DNA of 64,000 bases from NCBI GenBank assembly GCA_022774325.1, contig JALFNN010000065.1:1-64000 (forward strand), read 5' to 3'. The notes beneath the pieces were generated by a model, which saw only the letters and a list, made by a program, of their open reading frames with translations, searched no databases and was not told where the DNA came from. How positions within the stretch are numbered: position 1 is the stretch's first letter; the number at the start of each line of letters is the position of its first letter. The position numbers and the translations under genes are program-made. This document shows, one piece after another, positions 25,672 to 34,476 of the stretch. This DNA comes from a bacterium. Its GTDB lineage: Bacteria; Bacillota; Clostridia; Lachnospirales; Lachnospiraceae.

Positions 25672-26193
25672 ATGAGAAGAATTGCAAAATTTCACAAAGT
25701 AAGTGCCGAACAGTTTGCCGAAAGCTGGAAGGACACATTTGGAGAAGATATTTCAGGAGAAGAGATACAGAAACTCTATGAAGAGATCCGCCTTCCAAAG
25801 AGAGCAACATCAGGGAGTGCAGGATATGATTTTTATGCACCGGATACGTTTGTTTTGGAACCGGGAAAGACGGTCAAGATTCCTACCGGCATCCGGGTTG
25901 AAATGGAAGACGGATGGGTGCTGAAATGCTATCCGAGAAGTGGGCTTGGATTTAAATACAGGCTGCAGCTCAATAATACGGTAGGAATCATTGACAGTGA
26001 TTATTTTTATTCCGATAATGAAGGGCATATTTTTGCAAAACTGACGAATGATTCCAATGAAGGAAAAACGTTGGAAATAGCGAAGGGAACCGGCTTTATG
26101 CAGGGAATCTTCGTGGAGTATGGGATCACGGTGGATGATGACACCGATGAAGTGAGAAACGGTGGATTCGGAAGTACGACGAAGGGTGTTTAA
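25672..26193 (+). CDS. dut: dUTP diphosphatase (trimeric dUTPase fold)
   Basis: Hydrolyses dUTP to dUMP, keeping uracil out of DNA. All five dUTPase motifs can be traced in the 173-residue protein: I SAGYDFYAP, II PRSGLGFK, III GIIDSDYF, IV AKLTND and V GGFGSTTKG. There is an N-terminal extension of about 40 residues. The ATG at 25672 follows AGGAGAAGAGAC and is preferred over an upstream in-frame codon with no ribosome site. It is 57 nt after nrdG, so probably part of the same dNTP operon. A related dCTP deaminase was considered, but motif V is dUTPase-like. Confidence 0.88.
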   Translation: MRRIAKFHKVSAEQFAESWKDTFGEDISGEEIQKLYEEIRLPKRATSGSAGYDFYAPDTFVLEPGKTVKIPTGIRVEMEDGWVLKCYPRSGLGFKYRLQLNNTVGIIDSDYFYSDNEGHIFAKLTNDSNEGKTLEIAKGTGFMQGIFVEYGITVDDDTDEVRNGGFGSTTKGV

Positions 26194-26281
26194 AAGCTTC
26201 GGATGCGGAAGGATACCAAAGAATGTTCACGATATTCGTATATAAAAGGATGAGAAAAGGTTAGGGAAAGGACTTGAAAAA

Positions 26282-26854
26282 ATGGATAAGACGAGAGTAA
26301 AGATTTTCCGGATGATTATGCTGGCAATGATGGTGGCGATCGGGGTTGTGATTTCTCCGATTCTCAGGATTGAGGGGATGTGTCCGACGGCGCATCTGGT
26401 AAATATTGTATGTTCGGTTCTGATGGGACCGTGGTATTCTCTGCTCTGTGCGACACTGATCGGAGTCATCCGTATGATGTTTATGGGAATTCCGCCTCTT
26501 GCGCTGACGGGTGCAGTGTTTGGTGCGTTTCTGTCCGGTGTGTTTTATCGGCTTTCCGGAGGGAAAATCATCTGCGCAGTGATTGGAGAGGTATTTGGAA
26601 CCGGGATCATCGGTTCGATTGTATCTTATCCGGTGATGGCATTTCTGATGGGAAGAGAAGGACTGAACGCATTCTTCTATACGCCCATGTTTCTGGGAGC
26701 TACACTGATGGGCGGAACGGTTGCATATTTCTTCCTGAAAACCTTAAGTAAAGCCGGATTGCTTGCAAAATTCCAAATGAGTCTGGGAGAGAAAGTTTAT
26801 GACAGAAAGCATACAAAATCTTCAAAAAATGATGGCGCTTCAGAAGCTCGTTAA
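26282..26854 (+). CDS. thiW: ThiW-type ECF transporter substrate component
   Basis: The membrane S component of an energy-coupling-factor importer, predicted to bring in the thiazole precursor of thiamine. Five to six hydrophobic helices lie within 190 residues, with the ThiW-like blocks SPILRIEGMCPTAHLVNIVC and GPWYSLLCATLIGVIRM. It is followed by thiM with a 56-nt overlap, the classical thiW-thiM pair, which is the main support for the symbol. The shared EcfAAT energising module is not in this window. The 88-nt upstream interval is too short for a TPP riboswitch and none was seen. Confidence 0.87.
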   Translation: MDKTRVKIFRMIMLAMMVAIGVVISPILRIEGMCPTAHLVNIVCSVLMGPWYSLLCATLIGVIRMMFMGIPPLALTGAVFGAFLSGVFYRLSGGKIICAVIGEVFGTGIIGSIVSYPVMAFLMGREGLNAFFYTPMFLGATLMGGTVAYFFLKTLSKAGLLAKFQMSLGEKVYDRKHTKSSKNDGASEAR

Positions 26855-27668
26855 AAAAATACGGCCGTTGATCCACTGCATTACAAACCCGATTTCAATT
26901 CATGACTGTGCAAATGTGGTTCTTGCCGCAGGCGGAAGACCGATCATGGCAGAACATCCGCGGGAAGTGGAGCAGATTACAGAGACAGCACAGGCGCTGA
27001 TGCTGAATTTGGGAAATATCACAGATGTAAGAATGGAATCCATGAAGAGATCACTCGCAGCAGCTAATAAGAAAGGGATTCCCGTGCTCCTCGATCTGGT
27101 CGGGGTTGCCTGCAGTGATCTGCGCAGAGAATATGCAAGCGAGCTGTTGCAAACGGGAACCATTTCTGTTTTGAAAGGAAATATGTCTGAGATACTGGAA
27201 ATGGCGGGGGAAGAGTCTCACAGTATCGGTATCGATGCAGGAATACAGGATACACTGACACCGGAGAATCTGGAAAAGGTAATAGAGTGTTTTCAAAGTA
27301 TGGCTAAAAGAACCGGAGCGGTTATCCTTGCAAGTGGTAAGACTGATCTGATCGTAGATGCAGCGGAAGCATATGCGGTGGAAAATGGAGATGCGATGAT
27401 GTCGGAGATTACCGGTACCGGCTGTATGCTGGGAGCAGTGTGCAGCACTTATCTGGGTGGAGTTCACGTAAGCACGGCGCAGAATACCTGCGAAATTAAG
27501 ATGATCCACGCGGTTCTCTTGGGAGCTGCGGTAATGGGGATTGCGGGAGAATTGGCGGCAGAAGACAGCCACGGACCAGGAAGCTTTCAAATACGTTTTC
27601 TTGATTTTTTATATCAGATAGATGGAAAATTGCTTGAAATCAAGGGGAAGATTAACAGAGTATTATAA
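26799..27668 (+). CDS. thiM: Hydroxyethylthiazole kinase
   Basis: Phosphorylates 4-methyl-5-hydroxyethylthiazole in thiamine salvage. Recognised in the 289-residue protein from PLIHCITNPISIHDCANVVL and AAGGRPIMA near the N terminus, the GIPVLLDLVGVACS segment, and the catalytic ITGTGCML with the conserved Cys. The start lies inside thiW (56-nt overlap), with a GGGAGAG site at correct distance, so translation is coupled to the transporter. The operon ends at the hairpin at 27671. Confidence 0.95.
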   Translation: MTESIQNLQKMMALQKLVKKIRPLIHCITNPISIHDCANVVLAAGGRPIMAEHPREVEQITETAQALMLNLGNITDVRMESMKRSLAAANKKGIPVLLDLVGVACSDLRREYASELLQTGTISVLKGNMSEILEMAGEESHSIGIDAGIQDTLTPENLEKVIECFQSMAKRTGAVILASGKTDLIVDAAEAYAVENGDAMMSEITGTGCMLGAVCSTYLGGVHVSTAQNTCEIKMIHAVLLGAAVMGIAGELAAEDSHGPGSFQIRFLDFLYQIDGKLLEIKGKINRVL

Positions 27669-27670
27669 AT

Positions 27671-27731
27671 ACGAGTATCCCATGAAAATCAGTACTTTTA
27701 CAGTACAGATTCCTCATGGGATACTCGTTTC
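27671..27731. terminator. Strong terminator after thiM
   Basis: ACGAGTATCCCATGA (27671-27685) pairs perfectly with TCATGGGATACTCGT (27714-27728), with a small GTAC/GTAC hairpin inside the loop. T-rich sequence follows. Confidence 0.82.
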
Positions 27732-27786
27732 ATTTGTTGGTCTTTGTCGAAAAATGTTTTGCAAAGTAACAACTTCTTTAAAATTA

Positions 27787-28470
27787 TTAAAGTTTCAGAT
27801 TTTTAAATAAGTCTCCGAGGCTGGTTCCGATTGCTTCAGATTTCGGAAGTTCGATCTTTTCTTCCGGCTCTTCTTCAGATTCCTTTTCTTCCATAAGAGC
27901 TTTGATGCTCAGGCTGATCTTGCCTTCCTTGATACCGATTACTTTTACGTCTACTTCATCGTCAACTTTGAGTACCTGGTCAGGAGATTTGATTCTCTGG
28001 GTACTAATTTGTGAGATGTGTACCAGACCGGAGAGACCGTTTTCAAGACGGATGAATGCTCCGTAAGTCTGAAGAGATTCTACTTTACCTTTCAGAACGC
28101 TTCCGACTTTTACAGAAGCAAGCAGTTCTTCTTTGGCTTTCTTTTCCTGTTCTCTCAGAATCTCGCGGGCTGACAGGATCAGACGTCCCTGTGCCTGGTC
28201 AGCTTCGATGACTTTGACATCAACTTCTTTTAACAGATAGGATTCCAAATCTTCAATATAAGAAAGAGAAAGTCTGGAAGCCGGGATGAATCCGCGGATG
28301 CCTTCTACCATAGCGATCGCTCCGCCGTTTACGATTCCTTCAATTGTTACATGGAGTACTGTACCCTTCTCGAGATAATCCTTTACGATGTTCCATGGAT
28401 TTGCATCATCGAAATGTTCCTCATAATCTGCCATGCTCTCTGTGTTTTCCATTAACTGTTCGTTATCCAT
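27787..28470 (-). CDS. S1 RNA-binding domain protein (two S1 domains)
   Basis: A 227-residue cytoplasmic protein, probably binding RNA or the ribosome. S1 domain 1 (about residues 34-103) has GIVNGGAIAMVEGIRGFIPA, and domain 2 (about 118-190) has GKVESLQTYGAFIRLENGLS followed by GLVHISQIS. A Lys/Glu-rich linker joins them and an acidic tail follows. It is a shortened relative of ribosomal protein S1 (RpsA), which usually has four or more repeats. A role comparable to full-length S1 cannot be assumed. The start follows AGAGGTGG. It is divergent from the pyrophosphatase gene. Confidence 0.9.
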   Translation of the reverse strand: MDNEQLMENTESMADYEEHFDDANPWNIVKDYLEKGTVLHVTIEGIVNGGAIAMVEGIRGFIPASRLSLSYIEDLESYLLKEVDVKVIEADQAQGRLILSAREILREQEKKAKEELLASVKVGSVLKGKVESLQTYGAFIRLENGLSGLVHISQISTQRIKSPDQVLKVDDEVDVKVIGIKEGKISLSIKALMEEKESEEEPEEKIELPKSEAIGTSLGDLFKNLKL

Positions 28471-28689
28471 AATTCCACCTCTACCTCAGTTCGTTTACTC
28501 TTTTGTTGTACAAAAGGTCGCTTTATGTTTTAGTATACCATGTTTTTGGTAGAATCGGAACAAAAAATTATCAAAATATGGAAGAACGTTTTATGAGAAT
28601 GTATTATTTTGGAAAATATGGTTGACGAAATGAGCAAAAAATGGCATTCTGACAATAGTAAGTAGTATGAAAACAAGGAAGTGGTAGAA

Positions 28690-30342
28690 ATGGAAAATAG
28701 AAAAGTGAAAAAAACGTATGTTATCGGACATAAGAATCCGGACACGGATTCCATCTGTTCTGCGATTGCATATGCGAATTTAAAAAGAGAAATGACCGGG
28801 GAGGAGTATGTGGCAAAACGTGCCGGTGAGCTGAACGGGGAAACGGCTTACGTACTCGATCGATTTGGCGTAGAAGTCCCGGGATATCTTGGAGATGTGC
28901 ATTTGCAGGTTAAGGATATGGATATCCGTCAGATTGAAGGTGTCCGGTCCAATGCATCGATCCGTGAGGCGTGGACGCGGATGAAGCAGGAGAATATCCG
29001 CACCCTTCCGGTTACCAGAAATGACCGGCTGGAAGGATTGATTACGATCGGAGATATTGCGACATCCTACATGGAGGTGTATGACAGTCATATTCTGTCG
29101 ACCGCGAGAACGCAGTATCGCAATATCGTGAATACGCTGGACGGAACGATTGTGACAGGGAATGAACACGGTTATTTTCTGAAGGGGAAAGTGATTATTG
29201 CAGCGTCCAGTCCGGATATGATGGAAAATATTATTGAGAAAGACGATCTGGTCATTCTCGGAAATCGTTATGAATCCCAGCTCTGCGCGATCGAGATGGA
29301 TGCCAGCTGTCTGGTCATCTGTCAGGGAGCGGAAATATCGAGAACAATTAAGAAGATGGCAATGGAGAGAGATATTGTGGTGATTCAGACACCGCACGAT
29401 ACATTTACAGCGGCAAGGCTGATCAACCAGAGTATTCCGGTTAAGTATTTCATGAGTAAGGATAATCTGGAGACATTTCACATGTCGGATTATGTAGACG
29501 ATGTCAAGGAAGTTATGGCGAAGAAGAAATACCGTGATTTTCCGATTCTTGATAACCAGGGACATTTTCGCGGTTTCCTTTCCAGACGTCGGTTGATGAG
29601 TTCCAGAAAGAAACAGGTGATTCTGGTGGATCACAATGAAAAATCTCAGGCGGTGGACGGAATTGAAGAGGCGGATATCCTGGAGATCATTGATCACCAC
29701 AGACTGGGAAGTATGGAGACGATCGGGCCGGTATTCTTCCGCAATCAGCCGGTGGGATGTACGGCGACCATTGTTTATCAGATGTATCAGGAGAATGGTG
29801 TTACGGTAGATAAGACGATCGCAGCACTGCTTTGTTCGGCGATCTTATCGGATACATTACTGTTCCGTTCTCCGACATGTACGATGGTGGATCAGGCGGC
29901 GGCTGCTGCTCTGGCACAGATTGCGGGAATTAATATGGAAGAGCATGCAAAGGCGATGTTCAATGCAGGCAGCAATCTGCGTGAGAAGACAGAAGAAGAG
30001 ATCTGTTTCCAGGATTTCAAAGTATTCAATGCCAACGGAGTATCATTTGGTGTCGGCCAGATCACTTCGATGAATCAGGAAGAGCTGGATGATGTAAGAG
30101 AACGTCTTACCGATTATCTGGAAGTAGCCAGAGTCGATCAGCATCTGGATATGGTATTCTTGATGTTGACAAATATTCTCGAGGAATCAACGGAACTGAT
30201 GTGCTGTGGCGAAGGGGCAAAAGCAAGGATCCTGGAGGCCTGGGAGATGCCGGAGGATACCGAACGGGTACTTCTTAAGGATGTTGTGTCCCGCAAGAAA
30301 CAGTTTATTCCGACATTGGTAGGTTATCTGCAGCAGAAATAG
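28690..30342 (+). CDS. ppaC: Manganese-dependent inorganic pyrophosphatase with CBS domains
   Basis: A family II pyrophosphatase (DHH superfamily) of 550 residues. Catalytic motifs include VIGHKNPDTDSICSAIAY at the N terminus and the DHH motif in EIIDHHRLGS. Inserted between the two halves of the DHH domain is a regulatory block with two CBS motifs (about residues 70-130 and 245-305) flanking a DRTGG-like domain. Such enzymes are inhibited by AMP or ADP and activated by ATP or diadenosine polyphosphates. The ATG at 28690 after AGGAAG is chosen over the GTG at 28681, which overlaps the ribosome site. Promoter elements are not clear. Confidence 0.95.
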   Translation: MENRKVKKTYVIGHKNPDTDSICSAIAYANLKREMTGEEYVAKRAGELNGETAYVLDRFGVEVPGYLGDVHLQVKDMDIRQIEGVRSNASIREAWTRMKQENIRTLPVTRNDRLEGLITIGDIATSYMEVYDSHILSTARTQYRNIVNTLDGTIVTGNEHGYFLKGKVIIAASSPDMMENIIEKDDLVILGNRYESQLCAIEMDASCLVICQGAEISRTIKKMAMERDIVVIQTPHDTFTAARLINQSIPVKYFMSKDNLETFHMSDYVDDVKEVMAKKKYRDFPILDNQGHFRGFLSRRRLMSSRKKQVILVDHNEKSQAVDGIEEADILEIIDHHRLGSMETIGPVFFRNQPVGCTATIVYQMYQENGVTVDKTIAALLCSAILSDTLLFRSPTCTMVDQAAAAALAQIAGINMEEHAKAMFNAGSNLREKTEEEICFQDFKVFNANGVSFGVGQITSMNQEELDDVRERLTDYLEVARVDQHLDMVFLMLTNILEESTELMCCGEGAKARILEAWEMPEDTERVLLKDVVSRKKQFIPTLVGYLQQK

Positions 30343-30361
30343 GACAGCAGGGGAGAAAATT

Positions 30362-30958
30362 ATGGCGAAGCAGACTTGGAAGGCAGGAAATATGCTGTAT
30401 CCGTTACCGGCGGTCATGGTCAGTGTATCGGACAAGGACGGGAAGAATAATATTATTACGGTTGCATGGGCAGGAACGATTTGTACGAACCCTCCGATGG
30501 TATCGATTTCCGTGCGGCCGGAACGGTATTCTTATCATATGATAGATGAGACAGGAGAATTTGTCATCAATCTGACGAATGAGGATCTTGCAAAGGCCAG
30601 CGATTATTGCGGTGTGCGTTCCGGAAGAGATGTGGACAAATTTAAAGAAATGCATTTGACTCCGGATGAAGCGCAGTATGTAAAAGCACCGTTGATCAAG
30701 GAAAGTCCGGTCAATATTGAATGCAGAGTGGTAAAAAAAGAAGAACTTGGTTCACATCATATGTTTTTGGCAGAGGTCCTTGCGGTTCATGTGAATGATG
30801 CCTACATGGACGAGTCGAACCGGTTCGCGCTTGAGAAGACAAAGCCGCTGGTTTACGTCCACGGGCAGTATTTCAGTCTTGGAAGACTACTGGGAACTTT
30901 TGGCTATAGTGTGAGAAAAAAGATCAAGAAGAAAAAGAAAGAGAATAAAAGGAAATAG
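30362..30958 (+). CDS. Flavin reductase / flavoredoxin family protein
   Basis: A 198-residue FMN-binding split-barrel protein (opens MAKQTWKAGNMLYPLPAVMV). Family features include NIITVAWAGTICTNPPMVSI, SVRPERYSYHMI and EFVINLTNEDLA. The last 15 residues are a very basic tail (VRKKIKKKKKENKRK), unusual for the family. It likely binds FMN and transfers electrons; the physiological partner is unknown. It is 19 nt after the pyrophosphatase gene with a GGGGAG site, so it may be co-transcribed. The -35 of the next promoter begins 2 nt after its stop. Confidence 0.88.
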   Translation: MAKQTWKAGNMLYPLPAVMVSVSDKDGKNNIITVAWAGTICTNPPMVSISVRPERYSYHMIDETGEFVINLTNEDLAKASDYCGVRSGRDVDKFKEMHLTPDEAQYVKAPLIKESPVNIECRVVKKEELGSHHMFLAEVLAVHVNDAYMDESNRFALEKTKPLVYVHGQYFSLGRLLGTFGYSVRKKIKKKKKENKRK

Positions 30959-30959
30959 C

Positions 30960-30987
30960 TTGACAAAGAAAGGCGTCAGGGTATATG
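30960..30987 (+). promoter_or_regulatory. Promoter of the short leader before the iron alcohol dehydrogenase gene
   Basis: A perfect TTGACA (30960-30965) and TATATG (30982-30987) are spaced by 16 nt. A TTGAG/CTCAA mini-hairpin (30992-31006) follows, before the terminator at 31005. Confidence 0.5.
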
Positions 30988-31004
30988 CTGTTTGAGTAAA
31001 TCTC

Positions 31005-31043
31005 AAGGGCGAGACTGTGAAGGAGCAGTTTCGCCCTTTTTTT
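31005..31043 (+). terminator. Terminator between the promoter and the iron alcohol dehydrogenase start
   Basis: AAGGGCGAGACTG (31005-31017) pairs with CAGTTTCGCCCTT (31026-31038), followed by a run of seven Ts that starts within the stem. It ends 18 nt before the next start codon. Confidence 0.88.
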
Positions 31044-31061
31044 AGAAAAGGAGCGGAAAAA

Positions 31062-32210
31062 ATGAAGAATTTTACGTTTACAGTACCACAGGATATTATT
31101 TTTGGAATGGGAAGTTTAAAGAGACTTCCGGAATTGCTGAAAAAAAACGGATCGGCTAAAATGCTGCTGGTTTCTGACAGGGGACTTGAGAAGCTGGGAG
31201 TGGTTGAAAAGGTGCGGAGTATTGTTACGGCATCCGGAATTGAGGTGGCAGAATTTCTGGATGTAGAGCCGAATCCTTCCGTGGATACCGTGAATGCGGC
31301 AGTAAAAGCATATCAGGAAGCGGAAGCGACAAGTATTGTGGCACTTGGCGGAGGAAGCCCGATGGACGTTGCAAAAGCAGTCGGTGTACTTGCAAAATTC
31401 GGCGGACAGATCACAGAATATGAAGGAGCGCACAAGGTACCGGGCAAGATTGTGCCGATCATTGCGATCCCGACTACAGCAGGAACGGGAAGTGAAGTGA
31501 CCGCTTTCTCTGTTATCACAGATACATCAAGGAACTACAAACTGACGGTATTCAGTTATGAACTGATTCCGAGTTATGCACTTCTCGATCCGGAACTTAT
31601 TATGACAGCGCCGGCATCCATCGCGGCGTCCTGTGGTGTGGATGCACTGATCCACGCATGGGAAGCATATACATCCCGCGATGCATCTCCATTTTCCGAT
31701 GCAATGGCAGAAAAAGCGATGGAACTGATTGGAGCAAATATCCGCCGTTTTGTCGCAAACAGACAGGATGAAGAAGCAGCCTGCGCAATGATGTCAGGAA
31801 GTATGTTCGCAGGAATTGCATTTGCATGGGCACGTCTGGGTAATGTACATGCGATGAGTCATCCGGTCAGCGCATTTTTCCATGTGCCGCACGGAGTAGC
31901 AAATTCCATCCTGCTTCCGACGATTGTAGAATACAACGCACTTGCAGATCACGGACGTTATGAGAAGATCTACAATTACATCAGCAAGGAAAGCGAACCG
32001 GTTGTCGATTTTGTGCCGGAGATGCTGGTTGACGAAGCGCGCGAACTTCTGAAGGATCTTGGTATTCCTTCCAGACTTTCCGATGTAGGGGTGACAGAAG
32101 ACAAGATCCCGCAGATGGCAGCAGATGCAATGAAGAGCGGAAATATTCTGGCAAATCCGAGACAATCTACACAGAAAGATATTGAGATGCTGTACCACAA
32201 AGCACTTTAG
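31062..32210 (+). CDS. Iron-containing alcohol dehydrogenase
   Basis: A 382-residue group III alcohol dehydrogenase that interconverts an alcohol and aldehyde with NAD(P). The nucleotide-binding GGGSPMDVAKA and TTAGTGSEVT blocks are seen. The iron ligands fit an Asp and His in CGVDALIHAWEAYTS and two His in NVHAMSHPVSAFFHVPHGVA. The start at 31062 follows AAAAGGAG; the upstream in-frame GTG lies within the terminator and is rejected. Transcription must pass the terminator at 31005-31043 or begin downstream of it, so attenuation is possible. The substrate is not predictable. Confidence 0.93.
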   Translation: MKNFTFTVPQDIIFGMGSLKRLPELLKKNGSAKMLLVSDRGLEKLGVVEKVRSIVTASGIEVAEFLDVEPNPSVDTVNAAVKAYQEAEATSIVALGGGSPMDVAKAVGVLAKFGGQITEYEGAHKVPGKIVPIIAIPTTAGTGSEVTAFSVITDTSRNYKLTVFSYELIPSYALLDPELIMTAPASIAASCGVDALIHAWEAYTSRDASPFSDAMAEKAMELIGANIRRFVANRQDEEAACAMMSGSMFAGIAFAWARLGNVHAMSHPVSAFFHVPHGVANSILLPTIVEYNALADHGRYEKIYNYISKESEPVVDFVPEMLVDEARELLKDLGIPSRLSDVGVTEDKIPQMAADAMKSGNILANPRQSTQKDIEMLYHKAL

Positions 32211-32216
32211 GAGTAT

Positions 32217-32268
32217 AAAAAATGATATCCCAGAAACCAAGTTGTTTTTGGAATATCATTTTTTTATA
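32217..32268. terminator. Bidirectional terminator between alcohol dehydrogenase and MATE genes
   Basis: AAAAAATGATAT (32217-32228) pairs with ATATCATTTTTT (32253-32264), extended inward by CC/GG-type pairs. Terminal A and T runs serve both convergent genes. Confidence 0.85.
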
Positions 32269-32275
32269 TATCGTA

Positions 32276-33634
32276 CTACAGCGGGTTGACTTTTTGGAGA
32301 TAAATGCGCCTCAGGAACCAGGCGGAAAGTACGACCGACACAAGTTCAGCGATCGGAATTGCCCACCACACCTGATTTAACCCGAAAAGCCGGGCAAATA
32401 AATAGGCAACAGGCAGTATAACACATAACTGCCTTGCAACAGAGACGATCAGACTGTACATGCCGTTCCCGAGGGCCTGAAATACCGAACCTGATACGAT
32501 ACAGAATCCGGCGAAAATAAAACTGAGGCTGATGATCCGCAGAGCAGGAATGCCGATTTCAAGCATCCGGTCAGAAGCATCGAACATGCGGAGCATGACA
32601 TCCGGAAAGCACTGAAAGAGTACCAGCCCAAAGAGCATAATCGTAACAGCAGTGCAGATACTGAGCCATATCGTGTGCAGAATTCTTTTTTTCTGACGCG
32701 CACCGTAATTAAACGCGATGATCGGTATCATTCCGTTATTCAGACCGAAGATCGGCATGAAGATAAAGCTTTGAAGCTTAAAATAAACTCCGAATACAGC
32801 GGCTGCTGTTGAAGAGAACATCAATAAAATCTTATTCATGCCAAACGTCATGACAGAACCGATGGACATCATAATAATCGAAGGTATCCCGACTGTATAA
32901 ATATTTAGAATGACAGTACGGTTTGGACGAAAGCCTTTCAAATGAATATGAATATCTTTGTTTTTCGTAATGTTAAAAAGCAGAGCCATTGCCGCTGCAA
33001 TCATCTGACCAATAATCGTGGCAACTGCGGCACCTGCCACCTCAAGTCTTGGAAAACCGAACAACCCGAAGATCAGAATCGGATCTAAAATGATGTTGAT
33101 AATGGCACCGGTTCCCTGAGTGATCATAGCATAGAACGTTTTCCCGGTGGCTTGAAGCAGCCTCTCACAAGTAACCTGCAGGAAAATGCCGATGGAACAG
33201 ATCGTAATGATTCGCATATACTGTGTGCCGTAGCGGACGATCTGCAGATCGGTTGTCTGAATATGAAAAAAAACACCTGAGCAAAGGCCGCCAAGAACAG
33301 CAAACGCCAGGGAACTCATAAATCCAAGAAATAAGCCGTTGGATGCAGCACGGTCAGCCGCCTCGTAGTTCTTCTCGCCCAGATTCCTGGAGAGAAGTGA
33401 GTTGATCCCGACGCCGGTACCCGATGCGACCGCGATTATCAGGTTCTGTATGGGAAATGTGAGTGAAACGGCGGTAAGTGCATTTTCATTCAGCCGGGCA
33501 ACAAACATGCTGTCAACAATATTGTAAAGTGCCTGTACCAGCATGGAAAGTATGATAGGAAGTGACATTGTGAACAGTAGTTTCGGTATGGGCATGACCC
33601 CCATTTTATTCTCTTTTCCTGTCGAATCTGACAT
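32276..33634 (-). CDS. MATE family efflux transporter
   Basis: A 452-residue, 12-helix multidrug/toxin extrusion transporter of the NorM/DinF-like branch. The N-terminal MPIPKLLFTMSLPIILSMLV and NIVDSMFVARLNENALTAVS are typical, as are the pseudo-duplicated halves (GMIPIIAFNYGAR in the second). The start follows AAAGGAGG, and a good promoter (33669-33696) precedes it. Substrate unknown. It is the second MATE gene in the window; the N-terminal part of the first (1-374) differs clearly in sequence. Confidence 0.93.
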   Translation of the reverse strand: MSDSTGKENKMGVMPIPKLLFTMSLPIILSMLVQALYNIVDSMFVARLNENALTAVSLTFPIQNLIIAVASGTGVGINSLLSRNLGEKNYEAADRAASNGLFLGFMSSLAFAVLGGLCSGVFFHIQTTDLQIVRYGTQYMRIITICSIGIFLQVTCERLLQATGKTFYAMITQGTGAIINIILDPILIFGLFGFPRLEVAGAAVATIIGQMIAAAMALLFNITKNKDIHIHLKGFRPNRTVILNIYTVGIPSIIMMSIGSVMTFGMNKILLMFSSTAAAVFGVYFKLQSFIFMPIFGLNNGMIPIIAFNYGARQKKRILHTIWLSICTAVTIMLFGLVLFQCFPDVMLRMFDASDRMLEIGIPALRIISLSFIFAGFCIVSGSVFQALGNGMYSLIVSVARQLCVILPVAYLFARLFGLNQVWWAIPIAELVSVVLSAWFLRRIYLQKVNPL

Positions 33635-33668
33635 GATTTTCCTCCTTTGTATCGATAACCTATCTGAT

Positions 33669-33696
33669 ATTATAACATTGAATATGTATATTGCAA
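33669..33696 (-). promoter_or_regulatory. MATE gene promoter
   Basis: On the minus strand, TTGCAA (33691-33696) and a perfect TATAAT (33669-33674) are separated by 16 nt, 35 nt before the start. Confidence 0.75.
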
Positions 33697-33771
33697 TAAG
33701 AGAAATGCCCGAGGTATAGGAAATCAGAGATTTTCATATATTAGAGAGAATATGGAAAACGGGGTGGGAGC

Positions 33772-34461
33772 TTGAAATACCGGTTATGGAAGTCTGTTTG
33801 CACCATTTGTTATATGATTTTGCTGTTTACGGCACTGGGAATCTGGGAGGGCAGATCGCAGGAAACCGGCAGCAGGGAAGATGCAGTACAGGAAATGAAA
33901 GAAGAAAAAATGAAAATCGCACTGACATTTGATGACGGACCACACCCGTCGTGTACGCCGCTTTTGCTGGACGGTCTGAAAGAAAGAGGGGTAAAAGTAA
34001 CTTTTTTCGTGATCGGCCTCAATGTAGAACGCTATCCGGAACTGGTGAAAAGGGAGTATGAAGAAGGTCATATTGTCGGGAATCATACGTATAATCATGT
34101 GGAGATCACGAGGATCGACAGTGTAAAAGCAAAAGAAGAGATCGAGAAGACGAGTCAGGCTGTGGAAAGAATTACCGGCCGTCCCACGGAATACATGCGG
34201 CCTCCGTTTGGTGCCTGGCAGAAGGATCTGGAAAAGGAGATGAATGTCATTCCCGTTCTGTGGACTGTAGATCCGTTGGACTGGACGACGGAGAATGAGG
34301 ATGAAATTGTAAATAAAGTAGTGACGGATGTGCGGGAAAATGATATGATTCTCTTACATGACTGTTACAAATCTTCGGTACATGCCGCGCTTCGGATCAT
34401 AGACCTGCTCCGGAAGGAAGGCTATGAATTTGTGACGGTGGATGAACTGATATTAAATTAG
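33772..34461 (+). CDS. Polysaccharide deacetylase (NodB domain), membrane anchored
   Basis: A 229-residue carbohydrate esterase family 4 enzyme, likely acting on N-acetylated cell-wall glycans outside the cell. It starts with TTG after GGGTGGGAG. A signal-anchor helix (about residues 9-25) precedes the catalytic domain. NodB motifs: MT1 TFDDGPH, MT2 metal ligands in GNHTYNH, MT3 RPPFGAW, MT4 DPLDW and MT5 LLHD. All catalytic residues appear present. It heads a same-strand run with tcdA (15-nt gap) and rarA. The precise glycan is unknown. Confidence 0.9.
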   Translation: MKYRLWKSVCTICYMILLFTALGIWEGRSQETGSREDAVQEMKEEKMKIALTFDDGPHPSCTPLLLDGLKERGVKVTFFVIGLNVERYPELVKREYEEGHIVGNHTYNHVEITRIDSVKAKEEIEKTSQAVERITGRPTEYMRPPFGAWQKDLEKEMNVIPVLWTVDPLDWTTENEDEIVNKVVTDVRENDMILLHDCYKSSVHAALRIIDLLRKEGYEFVTVDELILN

Positions 34462-34476
34462 GAAAGATGAAAGAGT

